Below are positions 24,357-35,560 of a stretch of DNA of 64,000 nt, piece after piece. How positions within the stretch are numbered: the first letter of the stretch is position 1; every line of letters begins with the position of its first letter. The translations under genes were made by a program, and so were the position numbers. The stretch comes from Panonychus citri (Eukaryota; Arthropoda; Arachnida; Trombidiformes; Tetranychidae): the NCBI RefSeq assembly GCF_014898815.1, contig NW_026515497.1:1178001-1242000 (forward strand), read 5' to 3'. The notes below the pieces were generated by a model. That model was not told the origin of the DNA. It saw only the letters and a list, made by a program, of their open reading frames with translations, and ran no database searches.

Positions 24357-25396
24357 TCAAGGGCTAATTGTAAACATTGAGGCGGAACAATTTAGATCAT
24401 GTAATTTTCTCATGTGTTTTTTAAGATCAAAATTGCGGCAAAAACCCTTACCACAAGCTTTACAGGTATAAGGTTTCTTGTCGGTGTGAGTGTGCATGTG
24501 AAAGGTCAAATTGTATACCTGGTGAAAGGCTTTATTACATTTCTCACATTTGTAGGCCTTTTCCCCGGAATGAGTTAATTTGTGATTCTTGTAGTTTCCC
24601 TTTTGGTGAAAACCTTTCCACAATACTCACAAATCCAGGGTTTGTATCCGTTGTGGATTCTCATGTGGGTGTTAAGGGTTGACGATCTGTTGAAAGCCTT
24701 ACCACAGGTGACACATTTGTGGGGTTTCTCAGCGGTGTGGATGATTTTGTGACGACATAAAGTTGACGCTTGGCGAAAACCTTTACCGCAAACTTTGCAA
24801 ACAAACGGCCGAGCCCCGGTGTGGACTGGCATGTGACGGGTTAAGTTATAATGTGCATTGAATATCTTCCCGCACTCTAAACAGGTAAACATTTTACCAG
24901 CTGATTTTACACCGTTGTTGTTGTTGTTGTTGTTGTTGTTAGTGTTAGTGTTGGTATTGGTGTTGGTGTTGGGAGTGATTGATTGGGCTGAAGAAGTGGA
25001 GTTGATGTTAGCGATGTTAGAACCTACCGCTGCCGTTGAGCTCAAATTAAGTGTCCTGGATGAAATTGATATCGAAGATGAAGATGATGAGGAAGAAGAG
25101 GACGATGAAGATGATGATGATGATGAACTTGATAGTGATGATGAGGTTGGTTGCTTAATTATTGAAGCAATTGAAAGGGGAAGGGTTGATTTCATCAAAG
25201 ATATACGATGATGATGGTGATGATTATGATGATGTAGATGAGGTATTGGCAAATTATTGATATTTATTGATGTGATTGGAGGTTTAGATGATGATGATGA
25301 TGATGACGGTGAAGATGATAAAGATAAAAGCTTATCAATTCCAAATGATAACTCCTTTTTTGGAACTGAAATCTTATTCTTTGTAAAAGTTTCCAT
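24357..25396 (-). CDS. FEZF / earmuff-type six C2H2 zinc-finger transcriptional repressor (frame broken by one base)
   Basis: Nuclear DNA-binding repressor of the FEZF1/2 family (fly erm), which specifies forebrain and neural progenitor fates. No intron is seen. About 346 aa when one lost base is allowed for. An Eh1 Groucho-binding motif, L-S-F-G-I-D-K-L-L, lies at residues 16-24. Long His, Ser, Thr/Asn runs follow, then six fingers with FEZF-specific sequence (F-N-A-H-Y-N-L-T-R-H, F-R-Q-A-S-T-L-C-R-H, F-N-R-S-S-T-L-N-T-H, F-H-Q-K-G-N-Y-K-N-H, F-H-Q-V-Y-N-L-T-F-H, F-C-R-N-F-D-L-K-K-H). In finger 4 the A-run at 24615-24617 has three bases where four are needed, so frames 25396-24618 and about 24616-24357 do not join. 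ATG 25396 is the first true ATG in frame before Eh1. A further 5' exon is possible. Confidence 0.9.
24615..24617 (-). other. One-base deletion (frameshift) in FEZF finger 4
   Basis: The coding strand reads GGAAAGG where the conserved C-G-K-G-F needs GGAAAAGG. Both flanking frames are highly conserved, so loss of function by age is unlikely; a homopolymer error is the simplest reading. Confidence 0.75.
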
Positions 25397-25777
25397 TGTT
25401 TTGGAATCACTTGGAATTGAGTTTATTTTAAAAAAAAAGAACAAGAAAAAAACTTTTAACGATTTCAAATGATTAATAATGATTTTTACTCTCGATGATG
25501 ATGATGATTGATGAGGTTGGTGATGATCAAGATGATGATCAGGATGATAGACTTGAAATGTCTGTCTCTCTCTCTCTCTCCTTTTAGATGCTCAAACAAT
25601 AATCGAGAAAACAAACTGCTCGATTTTGTTAGAACTTCCTATATAACTAGAAATGCTCAATATAAAAGTGGGTATTAAGGAGGAGCCACGAACATCTAAT
25701 AGTCCAATCAGAAGTTATCTAGAACAATTTCTTGTAATATTAACCTTATCATTTCCCCGCCGACTAAGTCTGAGCAT

Positions 25778-25787
25778 CCACCGGTGG
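25778..25787. promoter_or_regulatory. CCACCGGTGG palindrome upstream of FEZF
   Basis: A perfect 10-bp palindrome about 380 bp upstream of the FEZF ATG, inside a non-repetitive island. The A-C-C-G-G-T core resembles Grainyhead-type sites, but no factor can be assigned from sequence alone. Confidence 0.3.
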
Positions 25788-28305
25788 GCATACACACACA
25801 ATACATGTTACATTAATGGAAACATTTCTCATCTTGTTCCATAGAAACAAATCATTTCTATTTAATTTCTATTTAAATCTTGATGATGATGAATATTTTT
25901 TTTTCTATTTACATTTTGTACAAGTTGAAAGAGAAGAAAAAGTTCCAACTTCGAACTTGAAATTTGTTCTAAATTCACAATTTGTCCAGTTTACCTTTTT
26001 TTTCCTTTCACATGTAACTTATATCATCTCTCAATTGATTGATTGTGTTGATTGTTATCTGTCGGCTTGATTGTTTCTCAATATGATTACTAACCTTATT
26101 GATTAAACAATTAAATCCTTTTCTATTTGTAATTCTCTAATTGTAACAATTAAGCCGATTTCAATAGTATCTTTTAAAATACATTTTTGTTATTGTAAAG
26201 TAGGAAAAAAAGTTTCGAGAAAAAAAAAATAAAAGAGTTAGAGTTTCTTTCAATTGTTATTTACTTATAAACAAATTATCATAATCATAATAGCAATTTG
26301 TCATCACTACGATTAGTAAATTGTTGTTGTTGTTGTTGTTGGTACTGAATGAATGACAATAGGGGATAACAATCAAAAATTGGACTCGAAAAAAAAACGT
26401 ACGCAAAAATAATGTACAAATGAAGTCGAGTTAATTATCTATTATAATCTGTTAATTCAGTTTCCGTTGACATGGTTTCTTAGGTTATTACAATAGGAGA
26501 GACAAAACTAAATGGGAATCAAAAGTAGCCCCCTACAAGAAGATGAGGATGAGGATGATTAAAAGCCCATCGAGTTTAATGTTGTAGTCTCTCTAAGCGG
26601 CTAATAATATGGCCTTAAAATCGTGGCCTCAACAAGCAGCTCGAGTAGTGAATGATTGGGGTGGGAAAACCAGGAGGAGGAAGATGAAGATGAGGATGAT
26701 AGAGATGTGTAAAGAGGATGACAAAGAGGATTTATGGGACTGTGATAATGAGAGAGGGTGGAGGAGGTGGAGTGGAACCACCTCTCCCTCCTCCTCCTCT
26801 CACTAATATTATTAAATCAATTATAATTATGATCAATGAAATCGAAAGTTTTTTTTTCAATTTATCCTTGATTGTAAATATTATCAGGTAATTGTAGATA
26901 ATTAGTTTAACTGATTGATTGATTTATTAGCTAATCAAGTTAATTTTTTTAACTGAATTGTTTTCTTTCCTCCTGTAACTTTGATTGTCATATTGGGACT
27001 TGTTTTTGATAATCTACCGTAACAATTAAACAGTTAACCGTTTACAATTAAGGGTTGATCGAGGAGGATGTTTAGTGGTTAAATATTTATTAGCCGATTA
27101 TCAACAATTTGATCAACACAATATAACAATTTAATACCTTTCATCTGTATTTTGGTTACTTCTCAAGCCGATTAAAGTTACTACTAAACACTAATCCAAC
27201 TAATCCACTTGCTAAGTGGCTGTGTTGTTAATAAATCACATTGATTTTCATTAATCATCCTCATCCTTTTGTCACTGAATCAATTCAAAGCTTTTCTATA
27301 ATATTTACAATCAACAAATTGTTTTCATCGTCATTTTAATGGTCCTAAATTGTGTGTTAATCAGTACAACCGATTTCAACCATTCTCGAAAACCGATAAA
27401 CAATCAAGTTTAATCAAAGGAAAAAAAAAGTTTTCGAATAATTTTTTCATTCTTAATGCAAATACTATTGATATAATTTCCTAATGGTTGCATTTGGATG
27501 AAGCCAATGTTCAATAAAAAGGCCATAGACTATTCATCTTGATCTTCATCATCATCATCCTCTTCGTCTTTTAATTTTATGATGCTTGGAAAGAGAGAGA
27601 ATTGAAAATTTCGAATAGAAGAAAAAAAAATATTCTTACAACTCCTTTCTTCTTCTTCATCATCATCTTTGGCCTCTTTGCTTCGGCTTTTTCATCATCA
27701 TCCATGGTGAGTCTATTGAAAGATGTCTCTCTTTTGTCCTATTCGAGAAAATCTATGGCCTGCCGATCGTCGTGGGCCCTTTTTATCCTCTTTCTTCATA
27801 TTCTTTCTTTGTGAATACATTCAAATGCTATTTTGCATTTTTTACCATTTGTTGTACTGATCTCGTTGTCGTAGTTAGTGTTGGTAGTAAATGTTGTCGT
27901 TGCTGTTGTTGTTGTTGTTGTCGCAATACTGCCCGTGAAGATGATGATGAAAAGGTCCCAAAAAAAAGCAACAGTCGTATAGTCTAAAGTAAAAGGCATT
28001 GGGATGAGGATGAAGATGATAATGTGTAAAAACAAGAGTAAAAAAACTTTACACGACTGTAGTTGTACCTTTATTGTTATTGAATAGACTTAAGTCTTTA
28101 TGCTAAATCCATCTACTAATAACATGTAATCCGTATTAATACATATTAATACTTAAGAGTGTGTTGAGTTCATTTGTTGTTACCTGTATTCAAAGTAGAT
28201 GATGAAGATGAGGAAGATGAAAAGCGAAGGCGAAACCGATCATCTCGAAGAATGAACAAAAAGAAGAGAAAAAGTCTCCGTCAATAAGAAGATAAGCAAG
28301 AAGAG

Positions 28306-28311
<6 letters not shown>

Positions 28312-28362
<51 letters not shown>
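28312..28362. repeat. (GA)n microsatellite, about 25 units
   Basis: Uninterrupted GA dinucleotide tract visible by eye. Confidence 0.95.
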
Positions 28363-28365
<3 letters not shown>

Positions 28366-29652
28366 AAACATCCTTCTTATTATTATGATGACGATAATGG
28401 AGCTTGGGTATTTGAAGATGAAAAGAAACGAGAAGAGAAGAAAAGTTTTTTTTCGATCTTTTCTTAACCTCGATTTTTGGTACTAATCATTTCCGATTGT
28501 GGTGTGGGTACTTAAACGTGTGTATGTGTGGATGTTTGGGCTGGTCTAGCGATAGAAAGTCAAATCGATTACACTCCCTCTGCCTCCTTCTCCTCCTCCT
28601 CCTTCGTCGACTCCTAGTCATCGATTTTTCGAGTTCTAACTTGAAACTTTTTTTTTCTTCTTCTTCTCTTTTCTTGTCGCTCTTTCTTTTCGCCTTTCGC
28701 TTTACTTGGACTTCTTTTCAAGATCAAATTTCAGGTCGCTTTTTAAACTGATAACAATCTCCGGTAACTGATTACCGATTGTAATTCTAATTGGGATCAG
28801 GTTGATTATGATTACGATCAAGATAAGATACGTTTCATATGTGATCAACTAATAAAAGTAAAGGTAAAAGTATAATATCATTTTGATTGTTCAATAGGAA
28901 ACTTGAGAAACTTTTGAAATTTGAAACATTTTTTTTTCGCTCTTAATTGTGATCACTTTAATCATTCCCTGTCAAATTGCCTTATCTATTTAACCACACA
29001 ATCAGCTTCCCATTATTAACCAATTGTCACATTGATTGTTGCAATTGAGTTTTTTGATTATCTCTTTTGATAATCAATCTCAATGACTTTGATTAGTATC
29101 AATTTGTTGATTTTTTTTCTTCTTCTAATTGTTGGTCATTTGTTTGTGCAAACAATTTATCTGATACTCTATTGAATCTGTAAATTGGTTGCTTTATTTT
29201 TTTTTTGCTGCTAATTGTCAATCAATCTTTGAATAAATTGTTTCTAATTCAGTTTGAAAAACTTTAATTGCAACTCTATTGGCAGATCAATATTGGATTC
29301 TTTTAATCAACAATTGACTAATTTTTTTCTGCATAATTTACTTATCACGGTTTATCAACAGTATGATTATCGAGATTTTCAATTCAGATGATCAATTTAA
29401 ATTGTGGTTAATCAAATCAAGTTGAGTTACTAATTTTTGGTCAATTTTAAAGTTAAACTTTTCAAGAGTTTTTTTTGTAAAAAACAGTGATCACAATTAG
29501 TCAAATAAAATATCGATGAATAATAATTGAGTATTTCTTTAAGTTTACTCTAATTGTCACTTAATTGTTTTAATTTTTTATCGGTTGATTAAATTTCATT
29601 TAATCGAGTTGATTGATTAACTTTTTGAAAAGAGCTCCAAATGTGATGGTTA

Positions 29653-29665
29653 CGCCATCTTCTGG
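29653..29665. promoter_or_regulatory. CGCCATCTTCTGG, CTCF/YY1-like motif upstream of NDUFB4
   Basis: Reverse complement CCAGAAGATGGCG; it lies 118 bp upstream of the NDUFB4 ATG. It shares the CCANNAGATGGC pattern with 16911 and 31583. Confidence 0.4.
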
Positions 29666-29782
29666 TTGGAAAATTTGTTCAATAGGTAAACATTTTCTTG
29701 TTAGAGGTCAACCAATTATCTTGATTAATTGTTTCTAATTGTGTTAATTTAATTGATTGGTGTTTTTTAATTCACCGCCACG

Positions 29783-30433
29783 ATGAGATTGACCCTTCTT
29801 CGTAGATGTAGAGGCTTCAATTCCTCGAAAATGTTTGATGAAGCTCCAGAAGAATTGGAGAAAATGAAAAGACGAAATGAAATAAGGCAAAAATTGAAAC
29901 TTGATTTCAATAGATTTCAATATAATCCTTATTCATCCGCTTATGGTATCGCTTATGTAAGTATTTTCTGTTTAATTGTTGGTTTAATTTAGTCACCATC
30001 ATCATCTATTGATTGTTCAACATTCTCTCTTGGTGTTGAATTTGTTTCCAAGCAAGATTTTAACCTTTTTTGTAAATTCTTTTCTCTTTAGGTTGATCCG
30101 CAATTTGAGAGATTCAATTCTGCCAAATATTTTCGGCTTGATTACTGGAAACCAACTCTTGCAACATTTATAGTATTCGCAGGAACCATATTTTTCCCAT
30201 ACTTCTTATTAGTTCGTTTCGATATGGATCAAGAGGTAAGTTGGAAAAAGAGAGCAATTAAAATCCTCTAGCAATTGAGTTGTGGTTGATAAAGTAAATC
30301 TCATGACCATTAACATAAAAATTTGTTTTCTCTTTTTTTCGTTTCTCTTTTCAAACAGGAATATTATTGGGAAAAGACTCAAAGTGGTGAATTGAATTAT
30401 CATAACAGGAAACTTTACAATCTCATACATTAA
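29783..30433 (+). CDS. NDUFB4: NDUFB4 (CI-B15), complex I accessory subunit
   Basis: Supernumerary subunit of the mitochondrial NADH:ubiquinone oxidoreductase membrane arm. Three exons in phase 0: 29783-29956, 30092-30235, 30359-30433, with GTAAG donors and AG acceptors; 130 aa, like human (129). E-E-L-E-K-M-K-R-R-N-E-I-R-Q-K-L-K resembles the N-terminal helix of NDUFB4. One membrane helix lies at about 80-100, followed by the charged tail with G-E-L-N-Y-H-N-R-K-L. The first 15 residues are basic and could be a presequence; a second ATG at 29831 would start directly at the conserved part. AATAAA at 30539-30544 fits as the polyadenylation signal. Converges on MRPL14, with 272 bp between stop codons. 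Confidence 0.85.
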
Positions 30434-30705
30434 ACCTTTAAATTGTGTATTTAATTATTATGGATCCTCTTATAATTTGGTTAGATTCCTGTTTTGGTCT
30501 AAATTAAATGGATTTCAAGTCACCAAGTGTAAATCACCAATAAAGTTAACATATTAGCTGTTAAATGTTACTTTTGAACGAATCGTTCAATATTTATAAC
30601 TCATTTAACTAGAAATACAATTAGTTTGAACCTTGAGATTTGAACAATTTAAAAAAAAAACAATCTGCGATCTTAATATTTAATTTAACTCAATCGAAAC
30701 CAATT

Positions 30706-31367
30706 CTAGACAAATTTGGTCGCAATTGCTATTACCTTATTCAGTCCAAGTCGGTTGTTTCTAAGTAAATTTGGTATTGGAACTAGAATTCGTGTTCCTA
30801 ATGGATTACCCTTGTCATCTAAAAGAATCATATTATTTGAATCGAATCGAGGAACACCCGGTTTTTGAAGTCGCAACAAACCAACAACTACTCCTTTCTT
30901 TTTCAATCCTTTAATTGCGACCATTACTTTGGTTCCTAAAGTCGCAATTCTTGGTTTACGGTAAATACCAATGATTTTCGGTGGTTTTCCGTCAAGCATG
31001 GCCTGTTTTCCTAAAGGACTATTATCAACGACTCTCATATAGGTTCCAACAAACGCTTGATCCAATATTTGATTGGTACTAAAATACAAATTACAAATTT
31101 AAAATAAAAAAGAATAGAAAATGTAAACAAAAAAAATTAGTTGCAAAGAAGAAATTGTTGAAAGAAAAACAAAGAGAATCAATTTAAACTTAAGTTACCT
31201 GATACATCTTTTACCAATAAGGCTTGGTAATAACGTAGAAATCGGATTAGACTGTAACAGAGTCTTCAACAAAGCCTAATGATTAAGAAAAACGGTAAAC
31301 AATTAAGAATCAAAAATTAACCATTGACATGAAAACAAAAAGGTTAACATATCACAAGACTTACCAT
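30706..31367 (-). CDS. MRPL14: MRPL14 (uL14m), mitochondrial large ribosomal subunit protein
   Basis: Mitoribosomal protein at the subunit interface. Three exons: 31367-31365 (only the ATG), 31275-31199, 31078-30706; 150 aa in correct phase. Residues 1-30 are a plausible import presequence (A-L-L-K-T-L-L-Q-S-N-P). The uL14 core follows: M-R-V-V-D-N-S-x-L-G, V-A-I-K-G-x-K-K-K, P-R-F-D-S-N-N-x-x-L-x-x-x-x-G-N-P-x-G-T-R-I and K-V-x-A-I-A. The start codon sits at the very end of exon 1 before GTAAGTC; the only other ATGs lie inside the conserved domain, so this start is well supported. Upstream at 31583 is a CTCF/YY1-like element. Confidence 0.92.
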
Positions 31368-31582
31368 TTGTTTTCTCAAGATTTTCACCGATTTACTCAG
31401 CAAATTAACATTGATTTCACGGTTAGAATGAAAGTAGACACTTTAGAAATGATTATTGGTAAAAAAACGACTAATTAGTTAAAGAAAAACAATTAGAATC
31501 AAATTAATCAGATTCCATTTTAAATTCAATGTTGAAAATGAAAACAAAAACATTAACACATTTTCGTTATATTCGAAAGGTG

Positions 31583-31596
31583 CTGCCATCTATTGG
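31583..31596. promoter_or_regulatory. CTGCCATCTATTGG, CTCF/YY1-like motif upstream of MRPL14
   Basis: Reverse complement CCAATAGATGGCAG; it lies 216 bp upstream of the MRPL14 ATG, in the 490-bp gap to ZFAND4. It belongs to the same motif family as 16911 and 29653, in the opposite orientation relative to its gene. Confidence 0.4.
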
Positions 31597-31857
31597 TTAG
31601 TTAGAAAACTAAATTTCGAAAAATTGAAAATCAAAAATTGAGAGAAAACAATTGAGCGAAATAAATTGTAAACAATTAGTTGGAATTGATGGAAATTAGT
31701 TCTTTTTGTTTCTTTAATGTAATATAGAAAATTTAAATTGTTTAATTAAATTTGTTTCGAAAATAAAACCATTGGTAATTGAAGGAAATAGAGAGCGAGA
31801 TGATCAGTAAACCAAGAGAAACCAGAAACAGTAAGGTAACAATTAATGGGGAACAAT

Positions 31858-33733
31858 TTAAATCTTTGGTAATTTGGGTGCTTTAATCACCGGATTATTA
31901 AGAGCAATTAATCGTCTTCCCTCTGATTTATAATCATGACTACAATCATGAGCTTCAGAGTATCGATGGACAGTACAAAACATTTGTCCACATCTAAAGA
32001 AAAATATAAAGTTAATTGTTAGAGAGAAAAGAAATTGTTGTTGTTAACAATTAGGGATTCGATTGTTAATTATTGTCATTTTTAAGACAATTAACTTACC
32101 TGCAATCATATTTGGTCGCTAAACCAAGTCGTTTATTACAAGTGAAACAACGGTTCTTTGATTTTCCATTGATTGTCTTTGATTTACTTTTACCCACCGG
32201 TGGTAAAGTTTTACTTTTCGTCTTATTAGTTAATTGTGATTCCTTCCTGAACTTACCTTGATTGGGTTCAGATTTTGATTGATCAATTTTGGATATTGTC
32301 AAATTATTGGTTGACCCTTTACGACTCATTGATTTCAATTGATCAGCTGATTGATTAGTAGATTGATCAATTAATGATGTTGACAATTGCTGATAATCAT
32401 TGTTATCTTCAAGTGTATTGTTGATCTTGGACTGTCCATTAATTAAAGGTTGCGATGATAACTGTGAACAATTAGATTGGTTAACCAACAGTGTTGAACA
32501 ATTATCTTCATTTAATTTGATAAAAGGACTTGTCTTGGGTCGTTGGTCATCATCATCATTATCATCCAGCTTGACCACTAAAGCTGAAGGAGGTGATGAT
32601 GAAGATAAACCCGATGAGTTAATTGTTTCATGATGATTAAAGTTAATTCCTTGAATTGAAAATCTCCGGCGAATCATATTACCAGAGAATCGTTTTGATT
32701 GATAATTTTTTCGAGTTAATTGTTCAATTAACTTTGATTGGGCTCGACGAAGTTCCTGTTTCTCTTGTTGTTCAACCGGAAGGTCCCAATTTTTAACCAA
32801 AGGTGACAAAGTGACCGGACACTTGAAAGAAGATGATAAAGAAGATAATGAAGATGAAGAAGATGATGATATGGTGGTAGTGGTGGTGGTAGATTTTGTT
32901 AGCAACGGTGGGAAAGTTAATCCTGGTGTTTTAATTGTATCTCCATCCAATCCATTGGTGATTAGTTTCGGTGCTGTGGTCAAGGTTGATGAGGTTAAAG
33001 GTGGTAGCCCGTGTGAATTGTTATCTACAATCAAAGGTAATTTAATTAAATTGGTTCCAGGTAAATTTTTACATCTTTTCAGAGCCAATGATTTCATCTT
33101 TGTTTGTATCTCTCTCATTTTCACCCTAAGGGCATCATTTTCCCTTTGACGTTGTTCACTGGCTCGAGCTTTATCAATCAAACTTTCCGTTGTTATCATA
33201 CCCAAAGGATCAGCTGATCCAATGCTGGATCGATCATCCGTCCCTGTAGTGACCTGTGATCTCCGTTGTTTACCAGGTGAATACATTTTAATCTCATTTC
33301 CATCTTGAAATATTACGATTCCATTGGTTAATTGTGAATTACCATCATCTTGTCCAACAATTGGACAGCCAGAATCTTCATCATCATCAGTTGATGAACG
33401 AGTTAAAATGTTATTAGAATAGTGGAAAAGGTTATCTGATTGATTATCAGGGTTCGATGAGGACAATTGAATCGGTGGGTTTAAAGGTCCACCTCGTAAT
33501 TGTAGAACGAGTCTCAATATAGCTCCGAATCCTATTCCATATTCCTCCAGGGTTAAATCATCTTTCAATTCCTCTCCCTGCCAGATGAGATGCTGTTGAG
33601 ACTATGGGGTGGGCGATAAATTGTAAGATAAAATCAGAAAGTTAATTAAAGTTAAATAATCAGATTGAGAAAATTTTTCTTCCACATTATCATGAAATTT
33701 AATGTTCATTTGAAGAAACAGGAAACATTAATA

Positions 33734-33769
<36 letters not shown>

Positions 33770-34779
33770 AGTGGGGTGACCGGTGGGAGAGAGACCTTGT
33801 AAAAATACACCAAGATAATGCGATAATAATAATTTTGATTATTAAATTAAATTCCCAATGATATACAACAACAACAACAATCAACCAATAACTGTAGTTA
33901 AAAGGTTCAATCATTAATTTTAATCTTGTAATTTGATTTTGAAATTTGATTTCCATGATTTAATCATTCTCAATGTTATCATAACTCAACCACCACCATC
34001 AACATCATCATAATTATGATGATAGTAATTTAATTTAATTGCATTGGAGAGGATTTTTGAAAACACAATCTCAAATACTAACAAAAATATGAGACTCTAA
34101 TTGTAATCTGACCACAATCAGTTAACTAGTAACCATCAAGGTTTAAACAATTAACCAGATGATGAGCTGGAGATTGGTAAAAATAACTGTGGTTAATGTT
34201 AGGTTCTGATTGTGTTTCAGTTGAAATAATTAAAACAATGTAATTGATTGTTGCTTTTTAATTGTGTTTTACCAGAGAAACAAAAATTCATCAAGATTAT
34301 GATGATTAACTTTCAGTAGATGTTAGTTAACAATGGTAACAATTGTTAGGCAAGAAAGTTAATCAATACCTATGGTTAATTACAAGACACTATTTGACAG
34401 TTATCTTCATCATCTTATATAAATCATCAGTCATCATCAATCATTAACCTGAGTTAATCTTTTACAAAAGATAATACAATCTAATTAAGGATAATTTTTA
34501 ACTCTTTCATCTGATTATCATCAATGGCTTTATATTGACATTATCCTCCTACTCTTGTTGTTTTATTATCATCAGGATGAGAAGATGAAAAAAAAAGGAA
34601 AATAAAAGATGAAGATGAAGATAAACCTGAGAATCAGAATTGACTAGAAAAAAAGATGAAAAAGAAAAAGATATTAACTGCTTCCTGTCATCTTCATCTC
34701 ATCATCGTCATCATCAGCCTTCAACATGGTACATCCTCATCTCCCTTATCTTCCTCATCTTCCTCATCTTCATCATAAA

Positions 34780-34819
<40 letters not shown>

Positions 34820-35560
34820 AGTCTCTTTTGCTCTTGCGACTTCAATGATGATTGTAGATTATGGTGATTAAGGGAATCCACTTTTGCCTCTGGTTGATAG
34901 AGTTGAATAGTTTTTGGTTCATAATAATAATTTAGTGGGTTGATTAAGTGTATCTTCATCATCCTTATCATCCTTATCATCATACTCGTGGCAGAGATCA
35001 TTTAAAAACCATTTCTCTTGGTCCATCCCCGCAAAAGTCCGTGTACTGTAAACACAGTTGATCAACTTTCACATGTTGTCTTTTCCTTCAGTGATAATAT
35101 TACAACGATAATGATCATCATTATCATCATCATGGTAATAAGGATGATGATGATAATAAGTGTGTAAGGTGATGATGATGTATTAACATTATTTAAGTCA
35201 CCGAGCGGAAGCTACACCAGATGATCCATAGTCTTTCACATTAGCCTTATGTGAGTGTTTCCACCCTGAGTCTTGTTTTTTTTCCTCCTCCAAAATCAAA
35301 GAGCGACAATAAAATGGCTCAACCGTAGAGAGAGTGACAGAGGAAGAGGACAGGAAGATAAAGAAGATAAAGAAGATAAAACTTACTGCTTGAATACCCT
35401 CGTCTTCTTGGAGTTTCATCTTAAGACAATAAATTGTTTCTTGAGGTAATATTTGGATCTCAAAGGTTGTCCCAGAAAAGGTTTCGACATAAATTGGTAT
35501 TTGTTGAACTGACCGATGTCCATTCATATACCACATGGAATCATTATGATAATAATTGAC
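31858..35560 (-). CDS. ZFAND4: ZFAND4 (ANUBL1): ubiquitin-like + AN1 zinc-finger protein, 5' exon missing
   Basis: Predicted ubiquitin-pathway protein. Exons 35560-35387, 33601-32100 and 31993-31858 splice in phase to 603 aa; human is about 727. The ubiquitin-like fold spans exon 1-2: I-Y-V-E-T-F-S-G-T-T-F-E-I, then Q-H-L-I-W-Q-G-E-E-L and L-R-L-V-L-Q-L-R-G-G, nearly as in vertebrate ZFAND4. A long Ser/Asn-rich linker follows. The AN1 finger keeps all eight ligands (C-x2-C, C-x-C, C-x2-H, H-x-C), and the end N-P-V-I-K-A-P-K-L-P-K-I is the family's. The 35560 boundary is an acceptor (AACAG) with an in-frame stop behind it, so a further 5' exon must exist; I could not place it in 35.6-36.2 kb. 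The 1.8-kb intron carries CT tracts. Confidence 0.9.
33737..33765. repeat. (TC)n microsatellite in the ZFAND4 intron
   Basis: Pure dinucleotide run of about 14 units. Confidence 0.9.
34784..34817. repeat. (CT)n microsatellite in the ZFAND4 intron
   Basis: Pure dinucleotide run of about 16 units; it creates the Ser-Leu and Arg-Glu repeat ORFs on either strand. Confidence 0.9.

Larger units (their letters stand above)
25397..29782. other. Intergenic region between FEZF and NDUFB4
   Basis: It should hold the FEZF promoter; TATA-like sequences on the minus strand lie near 25640-25665. Two less AT-rich, non-repetitive islands stand out at 25640-25800 (with palindrome CCACCGGTGG, 25778-25787) and 26460-26800. 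A long GA microsatellite lies at 28312-28362. The 66-codon ORF at 26609 and the other ORFs to 28751 have no recognised similarity and look like chance or repeat-driven frames. Confidence 0.5.

Noticed and set aside
26609..26806. 66-codon ORF starting M-A-L-K-S-W-P-Q-Q
   Set aside because: The start looks gene-like but the rest runs into repeat-derived Arg/Lys/Asp. No splice or family support.
27602..27814. ORF with ATG directly before GTGAGT (about 27704)
   Set aside because: It resembles the MRPL14 start-exon arrangement, but no in-frame downstream exon could be found before NDUFB4, which has its own start.
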